Notes under the pieces: model-generated | Database searches by the model: none | What the model saw: only the letters and a program-made list of their open reading frames with translations | What the model was told of the DNA's origin: nothing | Shown: positions 27,338 to 36,000 of the stretch, piece by piece | How the letters are laid out: the number at the start of each line of letters is the position of its first letter | How positions within the stretch are numbered: position 1 is the first letter of the stretch | Assembly (NCBI GenBank): GCA_038897115.1 | Contig: JAWAXC010000002.1 | Location: 16,494-80,493 of the forward strand | Reading direction: 5' to 3' | Length of the DNA: 64,000 nt | Source of the DNA: Sulfolobales archaeon | GTDB lineage: Archaea; Thermoproteota; Thermoprotei_A; Sulfolobales; AG1 | Made by a program: the position numbers and the translations under genes

Positions 27338-27465
27338 CTATTGCTGCGTAATCACTATATGTATACGGTTTCAGAAGCTCTTAAGGACATGCTATTTGAG
27401 CCTCGCTTAAGGGCCCCAGGCTATATAAGGGGATATATAACCACCTCTCTATCTAGGTGGGGTAT

Positions 27466-28080
27466 ATGGGCATTCTAGGTGGAGGGCTATTCAGCTCCGG
27501 GATTAAGGGTCTTGATAGGAAGAGGCGTGAGAAGGCCGAATCGGTATTGATCATGCTGAGGAGCCTATTAACAAGAATCGATACATATATATCTAGGCTG
27601 GAGGAGAGGGAGAAACAGCTCTTCAATAAAGTAGTAGAGCTAACATCGATAGGAGATGACGCTAGAGCTAGAATAGTTGCTGGGGAGGTTAGTCAGATAA
27701 GATCCGTTCTTAGGCATATGACAGCCCTTAGATACATAATAGAGGGAATAGCCCTTAAAATAGAGAACTATCTAGCGATTGGGCAAGCGATAGAGTCGCT
27801 AGGATCAGCAGTAGCGGCCTTAAGAGAGATTAAAGGAGTTTTCAAAGGACTTATACCAACTATGGAATTAGAGGTACAGATGATAGAAAATGGTTTAAAG
27901 GAACTAATAATGGAATCAGGGGAATATACAGCTCCATCTACATGGTATAGCCCTCAGGCAACTCAGGAGGCTAAAAAGGTGTTAGAGGAAGCATATACTA
28001 TAGCGGAAAAGAGGCTTAGGGAAATATTCCCCCAAGTATCAAGAGAAGGCGAAAGATCTAGCGTAAATAAACAAACATAA
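27466..28080 (+). CDS. cdvB: ESCRT-III-like cell division protein (CdvB family)
   Basis: Snf7/Vps24-type ESCRT-III homologue of about 204 aa, which forms membrane-constricting filaments in division or vesicle budding of Thermoproteota. It is almost all alpha-helical: basic first helices (DRKRREKAESVLIMLRSLL), a long coiled hairpin with YISRLEEREKQLFNKVVEL, and an acidic distal part. No winged-helix or clear Vps4-binding motif is seen at the C terminus, so it may be one of the CdvB paralogues. ATG 27466 is preferred to GTG 27457 because ggtgggg at 27456-27462 lies just before it. Confidence 0.85.
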   Translation: MGILGGGLFSSGIKGLDRKRREKAESVLIMLRSLLTRIDTYISRLEEREKQLFNKVVELTSIGDDARARIVAGEVSQIRSVLRHMTALRYIIEGIALKIENYLAIGQAIESLGSAVAALREIKGVFKGLIPTMELEVQMIENGLKELIMESGEYTAPSTWYSPQATQEAKKVLEEAYTIAEKRLREIFPQVSREGERSSVNKQT

Positions 28081-28420
28081 TTAGAATATATTATCGATAC
28101 AGAAGAAACCCGGGTAGTGATGAGTAGCTGAGTCTTCATAAAGTTCATTGTGTCTTATATCTCTACTCGTCCTCACACCCTCTATATTCTCTCTGCACCA
28201 CCTGCAGGAGCTTATCTCTCCTCTTGGGACGTGGGGTTTTTCTCAAACTGCTTCCTCCCCCATCGCATCGCTCATCAAGCTCATAGTGTTATCGCCTAGT
28301 TAAATAACTAGCTATAAACATATGATCTTGGGCTATAAGGGAGGGCTTGATAAACGCACAGAAGCAACATATTTAAACTGTAAGAGGATTAGCTAGTCAT
28401 AAAACCAACGCATATAAATT
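28081..28420. other. Intergenic stretch without recognised gene
   Basis: About 340 bp between cdvB and tRNA-Val. Reading frames are short and broken. The last 60 bp (cgcatataaatttgg region) contribute the downstream flank of the tRNA on the minus strand. No structured element was recognised. Confidence 0.4.
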
Positions 28421-28498
28421 TGGTGGGCCCGCGGGGATTTGAACCCCGGACCTCCGCCGCGTCAGGGCGGCGTCCTAACCGGGCTAGACGACGGGCCC
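28421..28498 (-). tRNA. tRNA-Val (GAC)
   Basis: Complete cloverleaf on the minus strand. The acceptor pairs gggcccg with cgggccc, discriminator A, and CCA is encoded (complement at 28421-28423). The anticodon stem ccgcc/ggcgg encloses loop CTGACGC, giving anticodon GAC for valine. The T arm is cggggTTCAAATccccg. No intron is present. Confidence 0.93.
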
Positions 28499-28618
28499 TC
28501 ATAAAATGAATAGCTAATTCTGGCTATAAGCGTTTACTCCTATTCTTAGTAGAGTATCAAACGTATTAGATTTAAACGATATATCCGATATATGTTTCAG
28601 AATTTTCGAGGAGGTATA

Positions 28619-29554
28619 ATGCCTATATATAGTATACATAGACTCTCCCATGTAGCTGTGAATGTCTCCAGTATTGAAAAGGCTCGAAGCTTCTATGTTG
28701 ATATATTAGGGTTTGTAGAGGTTGAGAGAAGCGGGGGCAAGCTCTACTTAAAAGGGGTTGAGGAGGGCCAGCACCATAGCTTAGTTCTTAGAGAGGCAGG
28801 TCAGCCGGGTCTTAGCTATGTTGGGTTTAGGGTTGGCTCTCCAGATGATCTTGATAGGGCTAGGGAGTACTATATGTCTAGAGGGTGTAGGGTGTTTAAG
28901 TTTAAAGAAAAGGGTATTGGAGATGCTCTAATGGTTATAGATCAATTTGGTGTTCCGTTGGTGCTACACTATGATATAGAATATATTGGGGATCTAGGGC
29001 TTAAGTTCCATATGCACCGGGGCGCTCCACCTATAAGGCTTCACCACGTTAACCTCGGGCTAAAGCTAAAGGATCTTGAGGATGGGATTAAATACTATAT
29101 AGAGGATCTCGGCTTTATACTCACAGAATACTTCCTAGGACCCGATGGTTCTAAGCAATTAGCGTGGCTCTCTACTAGATATACACATAGCTCCCACGAG
29201 GTCGCCATAGCTAAGGCTGAGCATGTGGCTTTCCACCATTTCGCATATTACGTATATGAGCCGAGGGATCTGGTTAAAATAGCAGATCTATTAGCAAGTC
29301 TCGGCATGTGGGACTCAATCGAGAGAGGCCCCGGTAGGCATGGAGCTACAAGGGGTTTCTATCTATATCTAAGAGATCCTGATGGAAATAGGGTTGAGCT
29401 TTATCAGGGAGACTATGTTATATTAGATCCTGATAAGTGGAAGCCCATAGAGTGGAAGTATGAGCAGCTAAGATATAGATCTGATTTCTGGGGAAGACCA
29501 ACACCGGAAAGATGGAGGGAAACAAAACCAGTAAGCCCGCCAATCGAGGAGTAA
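28619..29554 (+). CDS. Extradiol ring-cleavage dioxygenase (VOC superfamily)
   Basis: Catechol 2,3-dioxygenase-type enzyme of 311 aa with two vicinal-oxygen-chelate domains. The C-terminal domain keeps the Fe(II) triad H143 (LHHVNLG), H207 (FHHFAYYV) and E260 (RVELYQGDY). Such enzymes open catechols or homoprotocatechuate with O2, pointing to oxygen use and aromatic breakdown. The start is ATG 28619, with gaggaggt at 28608-28615 directly before it, not ATG 28592. No other aromatic pathway genes are adjacent. An IS end relic starts right after the stop codon. Confidence 0.87.
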   Translation: MPIYSIHRLSHVAVNVSSIEKARSFYVDILGFVEVERSGGKLYLKGVEEGQHHSLVLREAGQPGLSYVGFRVGSPDDLDRAREYYMSRGCRVFKFKEKGIGDALMVIDQFGVPLVLHYDIEYIGDLGLKFHMHRGAPPIRLHHVNLGLKLKDLEDGIKYYIEDLGFILTEYFLGPDGSKQLAWLSTRYTHSSHEVAIAKAEHVAFHHFAYYVYEPRDLVKIADLLASLGMWDSIERGPGRHGATRGFYLYLRDPDGNRVELYQGDYVILDPDKWKPIEWKYEQLRYRSDFWGRPTPERWRETKPVSPPIEE

Positions 29555-29690
29555 CCTCCTCTCCACCCTAGAGGGTGAGGGTTTCCTAGGGAGAAACGGG
29601 ATTTGGACTATATTCCAGTCTCTTGCCCGGTTTAGCCAATGCCTAGTCCTAGGCGTGTTATCCCAAGATAGCTAGAGACACTAAATAATG
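29555..29690 (-). mobile_element. Orphan omega-RNA-like / IS right-end relic
   Basis: Read on the minus strand this aligns along its length with the TnpB right end at 24250-24400: a gcctag/ctaggc hairpin (29641-29654), the shared segment ggctaaacc, a degenerate second stem, and the terminal hairpin caccct/agggtg (29564-29577) followed by gaggaggtta. The stems are kept with different bases, as expected of an RNA fold. No tnpB is present. Its terminus abuts the stop codon of the dioxygenase gene. Confidence 0.6.
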
Positions 29691-29720
29691 GTTTGAATAG
29701 TTTGATAGGATTATTGAAAA

Positions 29721-30551
29721 TTAATAGTTAGCCGACGGCTCGCCTAGTTCTATTTCTAGCTCTTTTTTTGATGAATATTCATAGAAGGATTCTGGGTAGA
29801 GTTTTACATTCTCTAGACCTAGTATCTTGCTGAGAACCAACCATGCTATTGAGGCTCTCTCGCCTGTTGCACAGTAGGTGATTATCTTTTTTTCTCTGGC
29901 TTTTTCAATGATAACCGCTATTCTTTCTAGAGCTGTTCTATCCCCATTAAGGATCTGTATGAATATGTTTGGATGGATCCACAGGGCTCTAGGGATCCTC
30001 CCCGGCCTTGGGGTGGTTTGGAGCGAGCCTATGTACTCCTCATATGTTCTTATATCTAGAAGTAGGGCTTCCTCCTTCCCCCCTACGATCTTTGCTATTT
30101 CATCTAAAGTAGATCTTATAAAATCCCTGATCCTTGGTCTATACTCCTTCGGCTGTGGCTTTACAACACCTTTTTCGAGAGGAAAGCCCCTGCTTTCCCA
30201 CTCTTCCATACCCCCTTTCAATAGGTAGATCTCCTCCTGCCCCATGTATTCTAGATACCAATATGTATAGCTGGCAAGCCCGATGCTCATTCTATCATAT
30301 GCTATAACTACCCTATCCTCTCTAGCTATGCCGTTTTTGCCGAGTATCCTTGCGATCTCTTGGGGATCCTTTGGCTTTGAAGGCATCCCCTTCTCATGTT
30401 CTGTGAAGTCCCAGAAGTATATCCAGAGCGCCTTGGGTATATGTGCTCTCGCATATTTGGAGAAAGGCCTTATATCAACTACAACCAGCGATCCTGAATC
30501 GATCCCTTTTAGAACGGCTTCAGCATCAATAAATATATCCTTTGGATCCAA
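29721..30551 (-). CDS. Thiosulfate sulfurtransferase, two rhodanese domains
   Basis: Tandem-domain rhodanese of 276 aa. The N-terminal domain (residues 5-120) lacks an active Cys; the C-terminal one carries the catalytic loop ITYCATGERASI with persulfide Cys. The inactive domain keeps VVDIRPFSKYARAHIPKA. It moves sulfur from thiosulfate to a thiol acceptor. It abuts the MetE-like gene without a gap and is the last gene of a minus-strand run with OsmC, so it belongs to the sulfur cluster. Confidence 0.9.
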   Translation of the reverse strand: MDPKDIFIDAEAVLKGIDSGSLVVVDIRPFSKYARAHIPKALWIYFWDFTEHEKGMPSKPKDPQEIARILGKNGIAREDRVVIAYDRMSIGLASYTYWYLEYMGQEEIYLLKGGMEEWESRGFPLEKGVVKPQPKEYRPRIRDFIRSTLDEIAKIVGGKEEALLLDIRTYEEYIGSLQTTPRPGRIPRALWIHPNIFIQILNGDRTALERIAVIIEKAREKKIITYCATGERASIAWLVLSKILGLENVKLYPESFYEYSSKKELEIELGEPSANY

Positions 30552-31730
30552 CTACTTTTCACCATATAGCCTTCGAAGCTCCTCAGCAGCGATTCTCATA
30601 GACCTGAGCTTCTTAAAAGCTGTCCTCGGAGTATTCACGGGAGCCTCTGCAAATGTCCCGAATCCACAGTCTGGGTTGAGATATATCTTCCTAGCATCCA
30701 TGAACCTAAGTATCTTGTTAACCTTCGATATAATCTCCTGGGGGCTCTCAACCTCATCTGTTCTCGGATTAACAACCCCGTAGCCCAGCTCCTTATCCCC
30801 TATATAGTCTCTCAGAGCCTCTACATCCCCTGCTCTCGGTGTTGCGAATTCAAGCACTAGCTGGTCAACCTTTGTCTCAGCTAGATATGGCATTAGAGGC
30901 ACATAATCTCCTTTTAAGAGAGCCTCTTCCCTTCTGCTCCAGTTACCTCTGCAAATATGGATCCCTGTCTTTATACCGCTTATCCCCTTTACAGCCTCGT
31001 TTATTAATTCTACGGCGAACTCCAGCTCTTCTCTAGGATTTCTCCTGCTGAATAGGGCTGCACACATAAAGGTCTGCTGAGACTGGTCAGCTCCATATAC
31101 CACCTCGGTTAACACAGGCTCGTCTAGCTGGACGAAGAAGACGCCGAGATCTCTTAGAGCTATGATCTCATCCCTCAAGATCTTAGCATATTCGAAGCCC
31201 AGATCCTCTCTAGATTGATAATATTTGTCACTTATCCCAGGAACCCAGCTAGATCTTGTGAGGAGATAAGGCCCTGGTAGGGGAACCTTTATAAGCTTTG
31301 TGGTATGCTCTCTCAGGAACGATGCTTCATCCCTGGCAATCCCTCTCGGGCCAACCCTCAGCCTAGAGGTTACAACCGGGTTTCTAATGGAGTATGTGGG
31401 GACATCAAGGCTTCTGAGGAGCGACTCAAACCTAGATTTATCTGGCACGAGATCTACTATCTCCGCAACAGTCTTTAACTCTACCCCATAGACCTTATCA
31501 GCGATGAAGGAGTAGAAGTTATCCCTCCTCTGCTCCCCATCACTAAGGATATCAACTCCAGCGTCTTCTTGATATTTAACTGCTAGAAGCACAGCTTCAT
31601 CTGCGATTACATCAAACTCCTCTTGGGATATAGCTCCCTCCCTCCTCTTTCTAAGGGCCTCGAGAAGCCATCTAGGCCTGGGCCAGCTACCAACAACTGT
31701 GACTGGGAAGAGTCTGGGGATGCTCATCAT
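30552..31730 (-). CDS. MetE-like methionine synthase (C-terminal domain type)
   Basis: Cobalamin-independent methionine synthase-like protein of 392 aa, corresponding to the catalytic C-terminal half of bacterial MetE. It begins VTVVGSWPRPRWL, has FVQLDEPVL, and zinc ligands in IHICRGN (His, Cys), LVLEFA (Glu) and NPDCGFGTF (Cys). Archaeal members transfer a methyl group, probably from a corrinoid protein or unknown donor, to homocysteine. It follows the OsmC gene by 3 nt and precedes the sulfurtransferase directly. Confidence 0.88.
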   Translation of the reverse strand: MMSIPRLFPVTVVGSWPRPRWLLEALRKRREGAISQEEFDVIADEAVLLAVKYQEDAGVDILSDGEQRRDNFYSFIADKVYGVELKTVAEIVDLVPDKSRFESLLRSLDVPTYSIRNPVVTSRLRVGPRGIARDEASFLREHTTKLIKVPLPGPYLLTRSSWVPGISDKYYQSREDLGFEYAKILRDEIIALRDLGVFFVQLDEPVLTEVVYGADQSQQTFMCAALFSRRNPREELEFAVELINEAVKGISGIKTGIHICRGNWSRREEALLKGDYVPLMPYLAETKVDQLVLEFATPRAGDVEALRDYIGDKELGYGVVNPRTDEVESPQEIISKVNKILRFMDARKIYLNPDCGFGTFAEAPVNTPRTAFKKLRSMRIAAEELRRLYGEK

Positions 31731-31733
31731 ATT

Positions 31734-32264
31734 TCACCTCACAATCTTAACCTCAGGTATTATTTCTACTTGTCTTGCTAGTGTGTTTCCTACTGGTGAT
31801 GTTCTTACTGTTTCTTCCCATATTTCTTTTATTGTTTTTTCGTCTGCTTCTGCGTCTATATAGGCTTTTGCTATTATTCTTCTATATCCTGGGTGTCCTT
31901 GGTTTGATAGTCCTAGGAATACTAGTATGTTGTCTATCTCACCCTCGAGGGCTATCTCTAGATTTCTAATCCTAACACCCCTCTTAGTAGCATTAAGAAC
32001 AAAACCAGTAGCATAACAAGCACCGAGAGCTGAGAGAACATATTCAACAGCGTTGGGACTTGTATCGGGGCCTCCTAATTCTGAGGGCTCAGATATTAAG
32101 AAGCTATGGTTTCTAACATATGATCTGAAGTTAAAGCCTTGGCCAAGCCATCTAACTCTAGCCGTCCATCTATTGATCTTTGACACAAGATCTGGGTTCT
32201 TCTCAGCCTCCCTCAGAAGCTCTCTCAACCTATCCACATCGATCCCATTTATGATCTCTCCCAT
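31734..32264 (-). CDS. OsmC-like protein
   Basis: OsmC/Ohr-fold protein of 176 aa. The buried-helix motif LGACYATGFVLNA contains one of the two reactive Cys; GPDTSPNAVEYVLSALG is the usual lead-in. The partner Cys of peroxidase-type members is not obvious in the N-terminal half, so peroxide reduction is doubtful. It heads a minus-strand run (OsmC, MetE-like, rhodanese) and is divergent from the tusA-selD run, which supports a sulfur-transfer role by context. Confidence 0.82.
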   Translation of the reverse strand: MGEIINGIDVDRLRELLREAEKNPDLVSKINRWTARVRWLGQGFNFRSYVRNHSFLISEPSELGGPDTSPNAVEYVLSALGACYATGFVLNATKRGVRIRNLEIALEGEIDNILVFLGLSNQGHPGYRRIIAKAYIDAEADEKTIKEIWEETVRTSPVGNTLARQVEIIPEVKIVR

Positions 32265-32432
32265 TTTATCGCCTCAGATAATACATTATTACAAGGCTAA
32301 TAAATAATCAAATAGAGATTATTTAGAGTTGTATAATTATAGATCTCAGTTTAATTTGATATAATATAAAATGATAATCCCCGATTATCTTATATTCTTC
32401 CAAGCAGAAAAATCTAATAGAGTGTTCTAGCC

Positions 32433-32711
32433 ATGCATGGCATGGAGATAGATCTTGAGAAGATTAGTGATGGAGTTTACAGGCTGGATGCTAGGGGCTA
32501 TATGTGTCCATATCCACAGATATTTACATTAAAGGCTATAGATAAGATTGAGGATGGATCTATACTTGAGGTGCTCATAGACAATCCACTCAGCTGTGAA
32601 AATGTCCCTGCAGTTGCTAGGAAGAATGGGCATGAGGTTCTCTCGATAGAGAAAATTGGTGAGGGGGAGTATAGGATCTCTATTAGGAAGAGGGGTGGGA
32701 GGGTAGGTTGA
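32433..32711 (+). CDS. TusA-family sulfur carrier protein (first copy)
   Basis: Small sulfur carrier of 92 aa. The conserved LDARGYMCPYPQ places the persulfide Cys near residue 26, and ILEVLIDNPLSCENVPAVARKNGHEV matches the TusA/SirA fold. ATG 32433 or ATG 32442 may be the start. Its stop overlaps the SelD-related gene by 4 bp. Two TusA genes bracket the operon, suggesting that they feed sulfur to the enzyme encoded between them. Confidence 0.88.
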   Translation: MHGMEIDLEKISDGVYRLDARGYMCPYPQIFTLKAIDKIEDGSILEVLIDNPLSCENVPAVARKNGHEVLSIEKIGEGEYRISIRKRGGRVG

Positions 32712-34147
32712 GCTATGAAGATCTCTTCAGGGAATTCTCTAAGAGGATTGAGGAGTATAGAGCTCTAGGTGTAAACCCATTCTCACTAGCAACTGGATGC
32801 GCAGTTAAGGTAGATCTCTTAACAGTTCTATATCCAGCTATAAGGAGTATCAAAGGTGAGCTTGAGAGGCTTGGGATGAGTATAGCGCCGAGGAGAGATG
32901 CAGATATATTCCAGGGATCTATAGATGGGTTCACAGTATCAAGGGAGATCTATAGGAACGAGGATGATGTGGATCAGGAGAGGCTTAGAAAACTATCGCC
33001 AGAAAGAGCTATAGTCTTGGCCCAGGTCTATCAGAGGATCGCTGATAACCCCGATTCCCTTGCAAAGGTGGTTAAGGCCATATATTCAAGGGTAGCACAG
33101 GCATCGCCGGGTATAGTGATTGGGAAGGGGCACTCAATAGTAACTGCAGATCCTAAGGCGCAATTTATGATCTTCGATTATATAAAAGTAAGAGATAGTA
33201 ATAAAGATAGGCTTGTTGTTGGCAATAACGATACCATCCAGATAATCGATCCTGCAGAGGATCCTGGGAGTATGAGGCAGACAGCTGTTGCCCTTGGAAA
33301 CTCCCTAAACGATCTATATACCCTCGGGGCATGGAGAAATACGATAGTAATCCCTGTGATAGATTCTCCCTCTAAGGATCTGAGGAGGAGAATCGAGGAT
33401 AATGTTAATAGATATGCGGAGGCATTGGGAGCGAGGGTGGTTAGAGCTCCTCAGCCAGATGCAGGATCTCTTCTTATGGGGGCAACAGTATTTGCTGAGA
33501 CAGATAGAAAGCCCCCGTTCTTCTATGACGAGGTCTCACCTGGAATGGAGATCCTAGTTACAAGGCCTATAGGGGAGCTAGCCTCTATAAATGTGTATAT
33601 GATGTGCATGCTAGATAGAGAGATAGCGGAGGAGCTGAAGAGACAATACGGGATAGGTGTTGATAGGCTTCTAGAGATTAAGGAGGGGATAATAGATAAA
33701 ATGGCTAGGCCCAATATAGAGGTTGCAAAGGCTATTGAGAAGAGACTACCCCATCTAGAAGAGGAGTTCGACCCAGAGAGACACATAGCTGTTACAACAG
33801 ATGTTACAGGCCCTGGGATCTATGTTATAAAGGAGCTCGCAGAGCTCTCAAGAGCATCTATAAGGATCGATAGGATCCCGCTCCTCTCCCCAGAGCTAAG
33901 CGAGTTTGCAACAAAGAACTATATAATACCAAATGCAACCTCAGGAACAAATGGTGCAACAGTAATTATAGCGGGTAAGAGGGTTATAGACGATATAGAG
34001 GCAGAGCTGAGAGAGAGGGGTGAGGAGCCTATACGAATAGGAAGGGTGATCTCAAAAGGCGAGGCTAGGGTTCTAGCACCATCAACGATCAGGAAATATA
34101 TTTCTGCAAAAGCATATCTAAAGGAGTTCGAGCTCTATGAAGCGTAG
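32708..34147 (+). CDS. SelD-related protein, putative sulfur metabolism
   Basis: Protein of 479 aa related to the PurM/SelD ATP-binding fold. PFSLATGCAVKVDL resembles the SelD active-site loop with one Cys, and RLVVGNNDTIQII, the Asn-rich ATP region, and GTNGATVIIAG follow. True selenophosphate synthetase is about 330-350 aa, so this is a longer variant, of a type known mainly from Sulfolobales. It overlaps tusA (4 bp) and acylphosphatase (11 bp). I infer that it activates sulfur (thiophosphate-like chemistry) rather than selenium; no selenocysteine machinery is seen here. Confidence 0.75.
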   Translation: MSYEDLFREFSKRIEEYRALGVNPFSLATGCAVKVDLLTVLYPAIRSIKGELERLGMSIAPRRDADIFQGSIDGFTVSREIYRNEDDVDQERLRKLSPERAIVLAQVYQRIADNPDSLAKVVKAIYSRVAQASPGIVIGKGHSIVTADPKAQFMIFDYIKVRDSNKDRLVVGNNDTIQIIDPAEDPGSMRQTAVALGNSLNDLYTLGAWRNTIVIPVIDSPSKDLRRRIEDNVNRYAEALGARVVRAPQPDAGSLLMGATVFAETDRKPPFFYDEVSPGMEILVTRPIGELASINVYMMCMLDREIAEELKRQYGIGVDRLLEIKEGIIDKMARPNIEVAKAIEKRLPHLEEEFDPERHIAVTTDVTGPGIYVIKELAELSRASIRIDRIPLLSPELSEFATKNYIIPNATSGTNGATVIIAGKRVIDDIEAELRERGEEPIRIGRVISKGEARVLAPSTIRKYISAKAYLKEFELYEA

Positions 34148-34433
34148 AGCAGTGATCAAAGTATATGGAGAGGTACAGGGAGTAGGATATAGGAGTTGGA
34201 CGCTTAGAAGAGCAAAGAAGCTAGGATTAACGGGGTTTGTGAGGAACGAGCCAGATGGAAGTGTATTAATAGTAGCTGAGGGAGAGGAGGAGGATATAAA
34301 AAAGCTGATCGATGAGTGTAGGAGAGGCCCACCACTAGCTAGAGTTGAGAAGGTGGAGATAGAGTGGCAGGAATATAGGGGAGACTATAGGGATTTTGAA
34401 ATAGAGTATAGAGAGTATGAGCTTCCAAGGTGA
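34137..34433 (+). CDS. acyP: Acylphosphatase
   Basis: Acylphosphatase of 98 aa with the classic VYGEVQGVGYRSWTLRRAKKLGLTGFVRN: the Arg of the phosphate loop and the Asn are in place. It hydrolyses acyl phosphates. It is embedded between the SelD-related gene (11-bp overlap) and the second TusA gene (4-bp overlap). This location suggests, as an inference, removal of a phosphorylated intermediate or by-product of that pathway. Confidence 0.92.
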   Translation: MKRRAVIKVYGEVQGVGYRSWTLRRAKKLGLTGFVRNEPDGSVLIVAEGEEEDIKKLIDECRRGPPLARVEKVEIEWQEYRGDYRDFEIEYREYELPR

Positions 34434-34681
34434 TATCCATGGATACGGAGAAAGAGGTTATACTAGATACGAGGGGCCAGCTATGCCCCAAACCCTTTAT
34501 AGAACTTGTTAAAGTATTTATGAAGCTAGGGGGAGTTGGGGTTGTCAAGGTATATACCGATGACGAAACATGTACAAGCGTGATCCCTAAACATGCTGAA
34601 GAAGTAGGATTCCAGGTTATCTCCATAGAAAGAAAAGAGGGCTACGTAGTTATTACTGTTAAAATGGAAGGCGGGATCTAG
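34430..34681 (+). CDS. TusA-family sulfur carrier protein (second copy)
   Basis: TusA-like protein of 83 aa with the Cys-Pro motif LDTRGQLCPKPFIELVKVF and a second Cys in DDETCTSVIPKHA. The 4-bp overlap with acylphosphatase makes it the last gene of the tusA-selD-acyP-tusA operon. It differs clearly from the first copy (CPKP versus CPYP), so the two probably serve different partners. Confidence 0.88.
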   Translation: MISMDTEKEVILDTRGQLCPKPFIELVKVFMKLGGVGVVKVYTDDETCTSVIPKHAEEVGFQVISIERKEGYVVITVKMEGGI

Positions 34682-34753
34682 GCTCTAAGTAGGATTTAAG
34701 ATCTATTATCCTCGACACTGGCTGTTTCTAAGAAGATTAGATGTGTCTTCTAG

Positions 34754-35134
34754 CTAGCCTAGCCCCATTCTTTTCTTCCACTGCTCGACTATATCATATC
34801 CATATATCTCTATAAACATCCTTCTACCCTCTTCAGTCATCTTAGTTGGATTCCATGGGGGGTCATAGACCACGTCCACATATATCTCTTTAGCTTCTGG
34901 TAACGCGCTAACAAGGTTCTCATAGACAAAATATGGGAGTTCTGTAGAAACAGGGCATCCAATCGCTGTGAGGGTCATTGTAACTGTTACTATGCCCTCA
35001 TCGTCGACCTTTATATCGTATATAAGCCCTAGATCATATATGTTTATCGGTATCTCAGGATCATAGATCTTTTTCAGGGTTTCAATAGCCTTTTCAATGA
35101 TTCTCTTCTTATCATCTTCACTTAGCTTAGGCAT
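34754..35134 (-). CDS. DUF59/SufT-like Fe-S assembly protein
   Basis: MIP18/DUF59 family protein of 126 aa, which assists iron-sulfur cluster delivery. Visible are KIYDPEIPINIYDLGLIYDI, the family's DPE...DLGLIY signature, the MTLTAIGCPV loop with the reactive Cys and VVYDPPWNPTKMTEEGR. It ends convergently with the sulfur operon, a sensible neighbour for cluster assembly. The start ATG 35134 follows a short upstream gap. Confidence 0.9.
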   Translation of the reverse strand: MPKLSEDDKKRIIEKAIETLKKIYDPEIPINIYDLGLIYDIKVDDEGIVTVTMTLTAIGCPVSTELPYFVYENLVSALPEAKEIYVDVVYDPPWNPTKMTEEGRRMFIEIYGYDIVEQWKKRMGLG

Positions 35135-35176
35135 GGGCCCACCTATTTTTTAGACACTAGGGGGTTTATATCTTTC

Positions 35177-35983
35177 TTATGTGCATAAACATGTATCCCA
35201 GATCCTCCCTCCAAGGTTTCTCAGCTCTTCCACAAGCTTTTCACATGTACTCTCACACTCCCTCTTAGCCTCTTCATATCTAGGTGATGATGCCATTATA
35301 TATATATCTAGGATAGGTGTTCCAAGCTCCATACCCTTTGGCTGGCTCTTCACATAGATCCTGGGGTTCTCCTTTACAAGTCTATTTATAATTCTCGCAG
35401 CACTAGACTCCATAACACCTTTTACAGTCACAGTTTTCTCAGAGATCCTCATATCACTCATACTCCTTAACGTAGGCTCAACACTCTGCTCCCACATAGC
35501 CTGCATCTCGCTTGGAACACCTGGGAGGGCTATAAAGATAGTATTATCCTTCCTAACCATTATCCCTGGGGCTGTGCCTATTGGATTATATATTGGTGTA
35601 GCGCTTCTAGGCATCATTGCCATCTTAATCCTCTCCTGGGTTAGCTCTAGCCCCCTTGAGGCATATTTCTCCCTTACCATCCTCAGAGCATCCTCATTGA
35701 TCACATATTCTTCTCCTAAATATCTTGAGAGAGCCTCAGAGGTTATATCATCATATGTTGGTCCTAAGCCTCCTGTAGATACTATTAACGTTGATGAGAA
35801 TCTTTTATGCGCTATCTCAAAGATCTCTATTATCAGATCCATTCTATCAGGCACAGATGCTGATAATACAACATCGAAGCCTAGTAGAGTGAGTCTTCTA
35901 CCCAGGTATTGGGAGTTAGTATTTAGAATCCTTCCCTGCACAACCTCATTCCCAATAGTGAGTATAGATGCTCTCAACATCAT
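35177..35983 (-). CDS. CinA-like / MoaB-fold nucleotide protein
   Basis: Protein of 268 aa with the molybdopterin-binding (MoaB/MogA) fold of the CinA N-terminal domain. IGNEVVQGRILNTNSQYLGRRL and VSTGGLGPTYDDITSEA are hallmarks; ALPGVPSEMQAMWEQ follows. It lacks the separate C-terminal deamidase domain, as archaeal members often do. Relatives act on ADP-ribose or NMN-related compounds; the role here is unproven. It lies 17 nt after glyA on the same strand. Confidence 0.87.
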   Translation of the reverse strand: MMLRASILTIGNEVVQGRILNTNSQYLGRRLTLLGFDVVLSASVPDRMDLIIEIFEIAHKRFSSTLIVSTGGLGPTYDDITSEALSRYLGEEYVINEDALRMVREKYASRGLELTQERIKMAMMPRSATPIYNPIGTAPGIMVRKDNTIFIALPGVPSEMQAMWEQSVEPTLRSMSDMRISEKTVTVKGVMESSAARIINRLVKENPRIYVKSQPKGMELGTPILDIYIMASSPRYEEAKRECESTCEKLVEELRNLGGRIWDTCLCT

Positions 35984-36000
35984 AGGAAGTCCAACCTCGA

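Noticed and set aside
28115..28135. Possible C/D box guide RNA (gtgatga followed by ctga)
   Set aside because: Only 4 nt separate the two boxes, too short for a guide, and no second box pair is present.
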